Assembly (NCBI GenBank): GCA_004431415.1 | Contig: QPMI01000254.1 | Location: 33,540 to 97,539, forward strand | DNA length: 64,000 nucleotides | From: Cyanophora paradoxa | Taxonomy: Eukaryota > Glaucocystophyceae > Cyanophorales > Cyanophoraceae | Direction of reading: 5' to 3' | Part shown: positions 46,622-56,200 of the stretch, piece by piece | Numbering within the stretch: the stretch's first letter is position 1 | Layout: every line of letters starts with the position of its first letter | Made by a program: the position numbers and the translations under genes | The notes under the pieces: generated by a model | The model's database searches: none | What the model saw: only the letters and a program-made list of their open reading frames with translations | Told to the model about the DNA's origin: nothing

Positions 46622-47378
46622 GTGGGCTGATCAGCAATTCGGAAATGATGCAGTACAGATCTCCTGCTGGCGCGGGTGCTCGTCGCGTATACGGAAGGCT
46701 TGATTTCGCTGTGCTGCGACGGTGGATGTCGAGTTGCGCAGGCTGCTGTCGCGTTTGCACGCGGGTGGCCGATTCGCGCCGCTCAGCGACCGATCCGCTG
46801 CCGGCCAAGCTAGATCACGCTCAGCCTGAGAGCTTGATCGATCCTGATGCTGGATATCTCTTGAGCGGGCCTCAGCTGTCGCCGCGCTTGCCGCAGAAGC
46901 GCACAGCTGCAGCCGCAGCGGGCGCCGCGAAGCTGTGTAAAGGGCGAGCCCGCGCTCCTGGTTACGATCTTGGCAGCGCCAGGGCCGCGACGCGGGCCGG
47001 CCGCGCGGAACGCCTCAACCACTTGCTGCTTTCGCAGCGTACCCCCATCCACAAACTTGGAAGCCTTCTGATGTTGACTCACGGGTAAGTTCATTACCCC
47101 AGTTGCAACGAGCGGCCAGCATTGAACCCTGTGAAGATAGCTATAGGAAACGCTATCCTGATCCGGATAACCGGCTGCGCCGGCCCGGCCCGGCCGGCGC
47201 CGCTTTAACCGACATTGATCAGCGCGCCGTTAACTTCAGTAACTTAGTAACGGCCGGCGCCGGCGCGGCGGCGCGGCGGCACTAGTACTGGCCCAGCAGC
47301 GCAGCGCCGTGTTAACCGCCGCCGCTTCCACGGGAATTAATATTCGCAGCAACTTGGCAAGGCATTTCGCAATCCCAG
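46622..47378. other. Region without a supported gene
   Basis: Contains open frames on both strands (46645-47088 plus; 46810-47094 minus) that I cannot assign, then GGCGCCGGCGC-type simple sequence from 47180 to 47285. Confidence 0.35.
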
Positions 47379-47553
47379 CGCGCTTTAGCGCAGTGGTATA
47401 AGGTCGTGCTACGACCTCCCGAATTCCCGGGTTCGGTTCCTGCTGTTTCCGCTACGTTGTACTTCGAATCCCTGTGATTCCCGATACCGTGACTTGTATC
47501 CTCGTTGTGTACTACGAGTGGGCACGCCCACCGTAGATCTTAAAAAAAAAAAT
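47379..47553 (+). mobile_element. tRNA-derived SINE-like element
   Basis: A tRNA-like head has a box A match TAGCGCAGTGG (47386-47396) and a near box B GGTTCGGTTCC (47430-47440) at normal spacing. An anticodon-like arm AGGTC-GTGCTAC-GACCT would give anticodon GCT (Ser-like), but the acceptor and T stems do not pair, so it is not a functional tRNA. An unrelated body of about 100 bp follows and ends in an A-run (47542-47552). This is the standard layout of a tRNA-class SINE. No clear target-site duplication seen and only one copy in the window. Confidence 0.5.
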
Positions 47554-47817
47554 AGAAAGGAATTTGGAAATCCGGTCCAAAATCAAAATTGCGCATGCTT
47601 CACAGCCTGAATTTGAAGATAGCTGTAGCCTAGTATACGTAGGTGTCTTCAAAGCCTAGAATCAGAGGACCAGGAGGGGTTCACTGGAGTGTCATATGCA
47701 ATATATATATATCTAGCCTACGGAGCTGAGCTTCCTACGTCGTCTGGCTACCTGCGCGTGCGAGGGAAAAGGATGTAGGGAGGAGCGCGGCGCGCGGGCC
47801 GGCCGGCGGGGCGGGCC

Positions 47818-49732
47818 TCAGGAGAAGATGGAGAAGAGGCGCTGCCCGAAGAACTCCCGCAGGCCCCGGCTCTCGCTCACGAGGTCGCCCCGGCCCCGCG
47901 GCGCGCACAGCACGCACATCGCCCGGCCCTCCCCCTGCACCCGAGTCAACGCGGCCCCCTGGGCGAGGGGCGGCGGGGGGCAGGGGGCGGGGCGGGCGGG
48001 CGGGCCTCGGCGGCGGTGAGGAGCATGGGGCGGCGGGCGCCGGCGCAGTTCTCGCGGAAATGGTAGGCGCCGCGCGTGGGCCCACCCTCCCCCACGAACA
48101 CCGTCGTCCGCTGCCTGTTGGGGCGGGGTGCGTCAGGGCGGGGCGGGGGGCGGGAGGGGGGCGCGGGGCGGGGGCGGGCGCGCTTGTCGGCCTCGGAGAG
48201 GTTGAGGGAGGGGAGGGAGAGGGTGGAGCGCGCGTCGTCGTCGTCGTCGGCGAGCCCCGCCGAGGAGGAGCGCGTGCGCGCCTTCCAGCTCTTCCGCAGC
48301 GGGCTCTCCTTCGAGCGCAGCGCGCTCGCCACCTCGCTCACCTCCGGCTCCACCTGCACGTGCTCCCGCCGCTTCTTTGACGTGAAGAGGTCCCTGCGCG
48401 CGCGGGGTCAGCAAGAGGGCGGCGAGGCGGGGGGCTGGGCGGGCTCGCCGGAAGGCGCGGAGCTCGTCGAGGACGGAGCCGCCCTCTGCGCCGCCGGCCC
48501 CGCTCAGCTTCGATTCGCTCAGCCTCGGCGGGGCGGGTGGGGGGACTGACGGTAGGGCTGGCAGGACTGGCAGATGATGCGGCGCTGGGCGAGGGCCTCG
48601 GACATGCACATCGGCACGCGGGCGCCGTGGCAGCCCTCGCGGACGTGGAACTTCCCCGTCACCACCATCGCCGTCCCCTCGTCCCCCACGTACACCGTCG
48701 CGTCCCTGCGCGGGCCGATGAGCGAGAGCCGGGCGGGGCGTCCCGGGGGCGCGGGGGCGGAGGCGGCGCGCACTTGTCGACCTGGGGGACGACGGGGGCG
48801 GGGCTGGGGCTCCGCCGTGACCCGCTGCTCCGGGCGGGGGAGGAGGCGCGGAGGGAGGCGCGGGCGTCGCGGCCGGGCGTGCCGCCCACGGGGGCGACGC
48901 CGCCCTCCTTCGGCACGAAGCCGATCTGCCGGAGGAGCGCGGTGAAGGGAACGAAGGCCGCGCCGCCCGTCCCGACCGCCACGACCTCGTCCGCCCCGTT
49001 GAGGAGGGGCGTGACGGTGCCGTGCGGCCGCACGCCGTCCGCGGTGATGAGGCCGTCCACCTTGGAGACGGCGCCGCGCTCGATGCCCACGCGGCCACTC
49101 TCCTCGTTCCGCGTGATGTGCTGCACGGGCATCCCCGGCACGGTCGGCGAGGCCGCGTCCAGCGCCACGCGCAGCACGCCCAGCGAGCGCGCCCGCGGAT
49201 CCGTCACAGCGCAGACCGAGATGGGGCACGGCACGCGCGCGCTGCGCAGGACGGTTCGGCAGGGGAAGCGAGGAGGCAAGCGCAGAGCCGCGCTCACCCG
49301 TTGACGAGCTTGAAGCTGTCTGTAGTTGCGAAGAAAGCATTCGCGTCGGCTCGAATACCAATGGTGTTGCCCCCCGCCGTGAAGAAGGCAGACGCATACT
49401 CGGAAGCGGCCGCCGAAGGAAGGACGCTTTGTGGCGCGGCCAGGAACAGCCGACCGCCCAGCATGAAGATGAAGCTGCGCCAGGAAGGTGAGACCCCGCG
49501 CGCGTGATGCGAGACGGGGGCTTCGCGCCAAAGTCGTGCGCGGGCGGCGTAGCGCCGCGAAGCGCTCTCGGTAAGCTAAAAGAGCGAACCACTCTCCGAA
49601 CGAAGAAGTCCAACTGCTCTGCACGCGGCCAAACGCGTCCATTGGCCCGACCGTGCCACGCCTCGCCAGCGGGTGCGCCCCATCGCCGCTGGAGAGGCAG
49701 CAGAGCACGTCTTCGAGCCCGCAAGTCGCCAT
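47818..49732 (-). CDS. Second protein with two H-x4-C-x19-C-x2-C-x-P zinc modules
   Basis: ATG at 49732 (MATCGLEDVLCCLSSGDG). The N-terminal exons encode an unassigned domain: SWRSFIFMLGGRLFLAAP, GGNTIGIRADANAFFATT, CAVTDPRARSLGVLRVALD, VGIERGAVSKVDGLIT and LLRQIGFVPKEGG. Module A is ATVYVGDEGTAMVVTG, KFHVREGCHGARVPMCMSEA, RIICQSCQPY. A Ser/Arg-rich linker with DDDDD follows. Module B is TTVFVGEGGPTRGAYHF, HFRENCAGARRPMLLTAAE, then, after a GC-AG intron (48005 to 47935), GEGRAMCVLCAPRG. That splice restores exactly 19 residues between Cys 1 and Cys 2. It ends LREFFGQRLFSIFS with TGA complement 47818-47820. Paralogous in its modules to the gene at 42.2-43.8 kb, not in the rest. Confidence 0.7.
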
Positions 49733-49831
49733 GCAGCGGCGTATAGCTAGCCGGTGAGCGCTCCGATTCGAACACCCCAATTGCGCGTACCCGTCGATCG
49801 AGGCCAAGTTGGCCAACCTGGCCAAGCTTTC
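49733..49831. promoter_or_regulatory. 99-bp head-to-head gap, zinc-module gene / TMEM223-like gene
   Basis: Shared upstream region between divergent ATGs, with two GGCCAA-type words (AAGTTGGCCAACCTGGCCAAG) close to the plus-strand gene. Confidence 0.4.
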
Positions 49832-51010
49832 ATGCAGTTAAGCATGCAGGCGCGTGCGTGCTCCATAGCAGCGTCGACGCTGCGGGCCGTGCGGGCCGTG
49901 CCGGCGGCCGGCGCAGGCCGTGTCGGTCTGGCGTGCCGGGCAGCGGCCAGCGCAAGCACGCACGCCACGGCGAGCGCGACCGCGCAGGCAGCGGCGCGTA
50001 GTCTCGTGGCGTTCGCGCCGTCGCCGCTCGGCCAGCGCCCGTCGAGCCTCGGCGCCTGCGTGCCCGCACGGGCCTTCGCGAGCACAGCGAGTAAGAGCGG
50101 CCCACCCGTCGTCGTGTACGAGTTCAGGAGAGAGTGCGCGTATCTTATACGGAGCGCTCCTATGCGCTATGCGCACTCTCTCCTGAATAGCGCTAACTCG
50201 CCGCATGCGCAGAGCCCTCCTACGGGCGTTCCAAACGCTGGCCGCCTTCCAAAGCTTTGTCGGCTGCACAGTCGCCGCGTACCTGCTGCACAGCGACCCT
50301 ACGGCGTCGAACATCTTCCTGGGATGCATCATCGTCGTGTTCTGCAGGCTCGCCGCCGCGCCCGAACCAGGCTGCCTGCATGCATCGACATCCGCCGCCT
50401 TACGCGACCCCTTCGCAGCTTCCCTCTTGCGGCGGTGTCATACGGCGGTGCGCGCCAGAGCCCTCCGCCCTGCGCGCTCGCGGCGCGGCCGGTGCTGACG
50501 CGCACGGGGCCGCCCCCGCGCGCAGTGAAGCGGCTGGTGACGCAGGTGCGGTGCGTGGGGCCGGGGCGGGAGCACGGGTCGTACGAGGTGGAGGTCTCGA
50601 CGGCGCGCTTCCCGCTCGGGTCGAGCAGCCGGAGGTACGACTCGGCGGACCTGATGACGGACGCCGAGCCGGGCCAGTTCGTGGACGCCGTCGGGCGCGA
50701 CCCGAAGTACGGCCGCCAGGAGGCCGCCATCCAGTGCCCCGGCGTCGGCTTCAACGTCTGGCTCTCCACCAAGTGGGCACTACCCCCTCCCCCCCTCCCC
50801 CTCCCCCCCTCCCCCCCCCCTCCCCCCCCCCTCCCCCCCCCTCCCCTCCCCTCCCCCCCCCCTCCCCCCCCCCCCCCCGCCGCGGGCCCCTGACGGGAGC
50901 ACGGCGGCAGGTACGGGGCGGTGCACGAGCCGAAGCTGCTGGAGGAGATCCTCGGTCTCATCGCCCCGCCCCCGCCCAAGCCGGCCGTCAAGCCGGCCCG
51001 CGACCTCTAG
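49832..51010 (+). CDS. Mitochondrially targeted membrane protein, TMEM223-like
   Basis: ATG at 49832. The first 80 residues are Ala/Arg/Ser-rich with almost no acidic residues (MQLSMQARACSIAASTLRAV; LGACVPARAFAST), a typical mitochondrial presequence. Then VVVYEFRRE splices (intron 50134-50212) to ALLRAFQTLAAFQSFVGC and a membrane segment TVAAYLLHSDPTASNIFLGC. A later exon gives KRLVTQVRCVGPG, YEVEVSTARFPLGSSSRRYD and QFVDAVGRDPKYGRQEAAI, and the last exon YGAVHEPKLLEEILGLI ends at TAG 51008-51010. The order (VxFE..R, hydrophobic hairpin, V.R.V..Q, beta-rich tail) recalls TMEM223, a COX1-translation/assembly factor. Similarity is by pattern only. The middle splice appears to need a GC donor. 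Confidence 0.55.
50123..50187 (+). promoter_or_regulatory. Perfect 17-bp inverted repeat covering a 5' splice site
   Basis: The left arm TTCAGGAGAGAGTGCGC (50123-50139) is the exact reverse complement of GCGCACTCTCTCCTGAA (50171-50187), with a 31-nt loop. The 5' splice site of the TMEM223-like gene (GTGCGC at 50134) lies inside the left arm, so in the transcript the donor would be base-paired. Confidence 0.85.
50782..50878 (+). repeat. C-tract microsatellite inside an intron
   Basis: About 97 nt of C runs broken by single T (and one A) at the start of intron 50773-50910. The intron ends with CTGACGG and GGCAG and joins STK to YGAVHEP in frame. Confidence 0.9.
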
Positions 51011-51056
51011 CCTCGCCCGCGCCCGCGCCCTCGCAAAGAAATCGGATGAGATGGGA

Positions 51057-52640
51057 TCAGAGCTCGAGGGCCTCGCGCTGCCCGGGGGGCTGCGCCCACG
51101 TGATGAAGTTCGCCGCGATGTCCCGCGCGTCTGCCTCGGGGTACCTGCCCCGCCCCGCCCCGCCCCGCCCCGCTCAGGGCCCTGCGGGGCTCGGGAGGGA
51201 GCCGGCGGGGGGCGGGGGTCGGGCCGGGGGCACCGGAGGGCGGCGTCCACGAGGCGCATCTGGCGGCGGCGCCACTCGTAGAGGAGCTCGTCCGCCAGCG
51301 GGTTCGTGTCGTAGCTGTACAGCACGCTCGCCCCGCGGGTCCGCGCCTCCTCCGAGACGCGCTTGTCGAGCTCCTTGGGGCCGCTCCCGGGGGCCAGCGG
51401 GGCGCGCAGGTTGCAGGCGACCTCGAGGGCGCGCCGGCCCTGCAGGTCGTAGTGCCGGTACGCCATCGCCTCCACGTCCGGCACGCCCCCTGGCGGAGCA
51501 TGAGCCTTGCACGGAAGGAAGAACACAACTGGCGCAAGCGAGGGCAAACCGGGGGTGGCGCCGCGCACGGCCCGCGCCACCGCGCGCGCGACCTCGAAGT
51601 CCTCCGTGCTCAGCCTGCCGCCGGCGGGGCGCTCGGGGAAGGAAAGGCAGGGCCGGGGCGGGGCGGGGCGGGGCCGGGGCCGGGGCGGACACGACGTTGT
51701 GGTTGAGGACGTAGCGGGAGGCCCCGACGACCGTCACGCCCGTGCGGGGGTCGGGCTGGGCCGGCCCGAAGTCCGGCCCGGCGCTCTCCCCCAGCTCCTG
51801 CTCGACGTCGGCCCCGCGGCGGCCGCGCCTGAAGAAGGAGGTCTGCTTGCGCAGCGCCGCCAGCGTCCGGTTCGAGGCGTGCGCCGGCCCGTACAGCAGC
51901 GTCTGCGGGTCGGGGCGGGGCGGGGCGAGGGTGAGTCGCGCTCGAGCTCGGGCGGGCGGGGGGCGGGGCCGGGGCGGGCGGGGCGGACGGGCTGGCCGAG
52001 GGCGCCGAGGGCCTCGGCGCACTCGCGGGAGAGGAGGGCGGCGCCCTCGAGGGTGGCCGGGGAGCCGTCGACGGGGTGGAAGGGGACGAGGTCGATGGCG
52101 CCGATGTGGTGGTGCACGGCGCGGCCCAGCCAGTCGGGGTCCAGCGAGGGCGCCTCCTTCCGCAGGTCCACCTTCTCCAGCGCCGCCCGCGAGAGCGCCA
52201 CCACCTGTCTCCCCGTGAGAGGGGGAGGTGGGGGAGGGGGGTATGCGGGGCGGCGCGCCATCTCGAGGAGCTCCTTGCGGGGCCCGCCGCAGACGTAGAG
52301 CGCCCGGTCGTACACCTGCCGCCGCCGTCAGCGGGAGGGGAGTGGGGGGAGGGCGGGGGGTACGCGCGTGGTCGTAGAAGACGCGGAGGACGAAGGCGCG
52401 CGGGGCGGTCCCCGCGACCCCCGCCTCCGACTTCACCTCGCACACGGCCGGCGACGGCGAGAGCGCCGCGATCGCCAGCTCGTCCCTGGCGGCCCAGTGA
52501 GCGGCTGTGCGCTCGCCCTCACGTGCTCTACGCACAATAAGTCATTGTTGCGCCCCTCCTGCACATTGACGCACGCCACGTACAGCTCTGCGCGCGCGGC
52601 GTTTAGTCCGGGCGACAGCTGCAGAGAGGGCGCGACTGAG
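51057..52640 (-). CDS. Formiminotransferase N-domain-like protein (FTCD/FTCDNL1-like)
   Basis: Related to glutamate formiminotransferase of folate and histidine catabolism. Exons read ELYVACVNVQEGRNNDLL (compare the VECVPNFSEGRN start of the family), DELAIAALSPSPAVCEV, VLRVFYDH, VYDRALYVCGGPRKELLE, VVALSRAALEKVDL, GRAVHHHIGAIDLVPFHPV (family: HPRMGALDVCPF), LLYGPAHASNRTLAALRK, DFGPAQPDPRTGVTVVGAS, RYVLNHNVV, LSTEDFEVARAVARAVRG, and finally YPEADARDIAANFITWAQ and GQREALEL with TGA complement 51057-51059. The loop has HHH where FTCD has HPR, so activity is uncertain. A start codon is not fixed; an Ala/Arg-rich frame at 52650-52934 might be a targeting exon, but its phase does not fit. Confidence 0.75.
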
Positions 52641-53260
52641 CAAAGCTGAGCACAGCGCACCGGTGTTCAGGAGCGCGCTCGTTTCCGCGGCGTGAGGCTC
52701 GCGCCGTTGCGCCGCGGCGCGAAGGTCCGTGGTACGGCCGAAGAATCGCCGGGGCCCGGACGCGACCGCCAAGAAACGCGTCCGAAGCGCGTCTGTTCTA
52801 ACCGCTGCCGGCGCTCCGCTAGCTCCCGCTTGGGCGCTTGCGCAAATCGCGCGTGGGAGCCCGAGCGATGCCCGAAGAACGGCCACCGGGCAGCCGGTGC
52901 TGAACGCCGATGCGTACGCCGTCGCAAGCTGCATAGCTCGCTGCGGCCGTCCTCGTAACCGAAGAAGTTTCGAGCCGGGTCCAAGTGACGCGCCGCAAGG
53001 GGAGCTCCGAACACTTACTGCGAGCTTAAAGGGGGCAAACGAGCCGCCGAAAGCGCCCGAGAGCGCGGGCTTTGGCGACGTAAGACGTTTCCTGTACCCT
53101 CCTGCGATTCATTCCCCCAGGCGACTTCTTTCTTAGCAGCCCGCGAGCGAGGGCCGCAGCAGGCCAGCACCGCGCAGGAGCACCGTAGCTAGCAAGCTCA
53201 GCCTTTTTGACAGCTTAGGAGCGCCCAGCGCGAGCGAGCGGGCCAAATCGCCGGGGCCCA
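52641..53260. other. Divergent upstream region, no gene fixed
   Basis: Contains a minus-strand frame (to 52934, MQLATAYASAFSTGCPVAVL) resembling a transit peptide and a plus-strand shadow. Neither can be joined to a neighbour with a correct phase. It includes the upstream region of the large C2/B-box gene. Confidence 0.35.
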
Positions 53261-56200
53261 ATGCCCGCGGCTATCGGCACTCTGTATGTCTCCATCATCG
53301 GCGCGCGGCAACTGGTTGGGAGCGTCGGCGCCGCCTCCTTCACGGCTAGCGCTCTGTACCGGGTCGTCACAGCAGCTGGCGCAGTAATCGGGGGAGAGAG
53401 GAGAACTACGGCGGATGCCCCCGGATCCACAGCGGTCTTCACATCCGGAAACGAGAGCAGCTTGTCCGCAGCCCCGCCGCACCGCCCCTTGGCCCGTTCG
53501 CTAACGTATCTTTCGCCACGCAGCCCGGTGGACGAGGATGTGGTCAAGCGGGGGCGGCTGGAGATCGAGGTGGTGGATGAGAGCCAGGGCTGGCTCACGC
53601 AGATGGGCTTCGTGAGCACGCCGCTCGGCGATATCCCCGAGAGCAAGCCCGTCGAGTGCGCCGCCCGGGCCCCCCCACGCGCCCAGCGCCGGTGCTGAAG
53701 CGCAGGGCGGCGCAGGCTCGAGCTGCCGCTGGGCCCGCCGCCAAGGGCAGCGCGGCGGGAGGTGGAGGAGTCGCGCGGGCGCGTGCTGGGCAGCGTGCAC
53801 CTGCGCCTGCGCTGGGAGCCGCCCCTGCGCCCCGCCCCCCGCAGGCCCCCGCGAAGAGCGCGGTGCGCCGCTGCCAGGCTGCGCGCCGCCTGCGCGGATG
53901 CGGGCCGGGGCCGACGCGCGCGGGGCGCAGGGGCAGGCGGGGAACCCTTCGCCGGCGCCGGGAGGGCCGGCGCCGGGCGCGTCGGGGCGGGTGGCCCCAC
54001 GCGGTTCCGCCTCGGGCAGGCGGAGCAGCCGCAGGGGGACGGGCAGCAGGCGCCGGCGGGGCCGCACGGGCCGGGGAGGGGTGGGGCGGGAGCTGGACCC
54101 GCTGCTGCCGCCGGACCCGCCGGCGAGCATCGAGCACGGGCAGGCGCGGGAGGTGGAGCTGGGCGTGCGGGTGCGGGTCGTCTCGGCGACGAACCTGCCC
54201 GCCAAGGACCTCGTCCACGGCCTCTCCGACCCCTACGTCGTCCTCTCCGTCCACGACCGCGTCTCCGACGCCGCCGCCCCCCCGCCCGGGCCCGCCGCCC
54301 CGCCGCCCCCGCCCCGCGCCTCGGCGCCGGAGTTCCCGCCGCTGGGGCTGGGGGCGCGGCTGCGGGAGGAGCAGCGGACGCGGGTGGTGGAGCGCTCGCT
54401 CTCGCCCCTCTTCGAGGAGGAGTTCACGTTCGCGCTGCCGCGGGGCCCCGGGGCCAACGCGGGGCGCCACGTGCGCGCCTGCGTCTACGACCGCGACCTC
54501 TTCCGCGACGAGCTCCTCGGCGAGGTCACCGTCGCGCTCGACGGCCTCCGCGAGAAGCCCGCCTTCCGCTCCTACCCGCTCCGCTTCCCCGCGGGGGAGG
54601 AGTACGCGGGGCGGGAGGCGCAGGGCTCCCTCGAGCTCGAGGTCTCCCTCGTCGACCTCACGGCGCGCCCGCCCCGCCCCGAGACCCCGCCTCTCCCGCG
54701 CCTGACCCCCTCGCGCAGGCGGTGCCGAAGGCGCAGCCGCTGGACGTCGAGCAGCTGGTCCGCCGCGTGGAGCACCTCGCCTCCGTGCGCCCCGCCCCGC
54801 CAGGCGGGCAGACGGGGCCCGGCGGGCTGACGTGCCGCGCGGGCCAGGCGCTGGGGGACCGGGAGGCGCAGCTGCTGCGGGCGCTGGCGGAGGGGCGCGA
54901 GCTCCGCGCCGCCGTCGCGGGGCACCGCGAGGAGTCGGCGGCGCTGGCGGGGCGCGCGCAGGGCGCCCACGAGGCGGCCGCCCTCGCCCAGCGCAGCCTC
55001 GAGGCCCGCGAGAAGCAGAACGCCGAGCTCGAGCGGCGCGTCGCCGCCCTGCTCGAGCAGCGCGAGCGCGACGGCGAGGAGCTGGCGCGCGTGCGCGAGA
55101 AGCTGCGCGTCACGGAGCTCGAGCTGCGGGCGACGGAGGAGCGGCGGGCGCGGCTCGAGGCGGACCTGCGGGACGAGAAGGAGCGCTTCGTGCGGTACCA
55201 GCGCCTCAACGGGGACCTCCCGATCCCGGAGGGGAGCCTCTTCGGGCCGGGCGGGGCCCGCGGGGCCACCGTCGAGCTCCGCGCCGACCTCGGCTCGATG
55301 CTCGAGAAGTACGCGGCGGAGCGGCAGTCGGCCGCCCGGGGCGCCCTCGTCGCCAGCGGCCCCCGCGCGGAGCGGGTGACGCAGATGTGCGCGCGGCACG
55401 TGGAGGAGCCGCTGCTGAAGGCGTGCGTGGAGTGCAGCCGGGCGGTGTGCGGGCGGTGCGCGCTCTCGCAGCTGCACCGCGGCCACACGTTCGTCCCCGT
55501 CGAGGACGCCGCCGACGACGAGCGGCGGCGGCTGCGGCGCTCCCTCGAGCGCGCCGCCGGGCTGCAGGGGCTCACGCGGGCCCTCATCGCCGACGCCAAG
55601 GGCTCGGTGGCCCACTGGGAGGCCTCGTACCTGCAGGGCTCGAAGGCCCTCGACGACGCCTTCGACCTGCTCATCCACGCGCTCCGGGAGCGCCAGCTCG
55701 ACCTCCGGGCCGAGGCGGAGCGGAGCCACCTGACGACCGAGCGCGAGCTCCGCGACCTCCTCGAGTCCCTCGCCCGCCGCCTGCGCGACGCCGACCAGAT
55801 CCTCGAGCGCGCCGGCGAGCTCGCCGCCTCGCCGAACGCGGCCGAGGTGGTGGACGAGGGCCCCCGCGTGCACCCGCTGGTCGACGAGCTGGGGCGGCTG
55901 GTGAAGAAGACGCCGTGGTACGACTTCGTGGCGGCGGCGCCGGACGTGCGGGACCTGCTCCTCCGCGCCGGCTCCATCACCGTCAAGAAGACCCTCCGCG
56001 CCGTCGGCGGCTACGAGCTCCCCGACCCCTCCGGCAAGCCCAGGGCCCCCCAGCTCATCCACGTGCGCCCCCCGCGCCCCCGCCCGCAGTTCGCCTCTCC
56101 GGACCCGCCGACGCTCGCCCCGCCCCGCCGCAGTTCAAGTACACGGACGCGAGCGAGCGGAGCAAGGGGATGCGGCGGCTGGGCGTGCTCTACTGGCTGG

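Noticed and set aside
46645-47088. 148-codon plus-strand frame as a gene
   Set aside because: No recognisable motif, and an antisense frame of similar quality covers the same bases; left unassigned.
47386-47440. A functional tRNA-Ser (GCT) gene
   Set aside because: Box A and B match, but the acceptor, D and T stems do not pair; an A-tailed body follows, so a SINE head is more likely.
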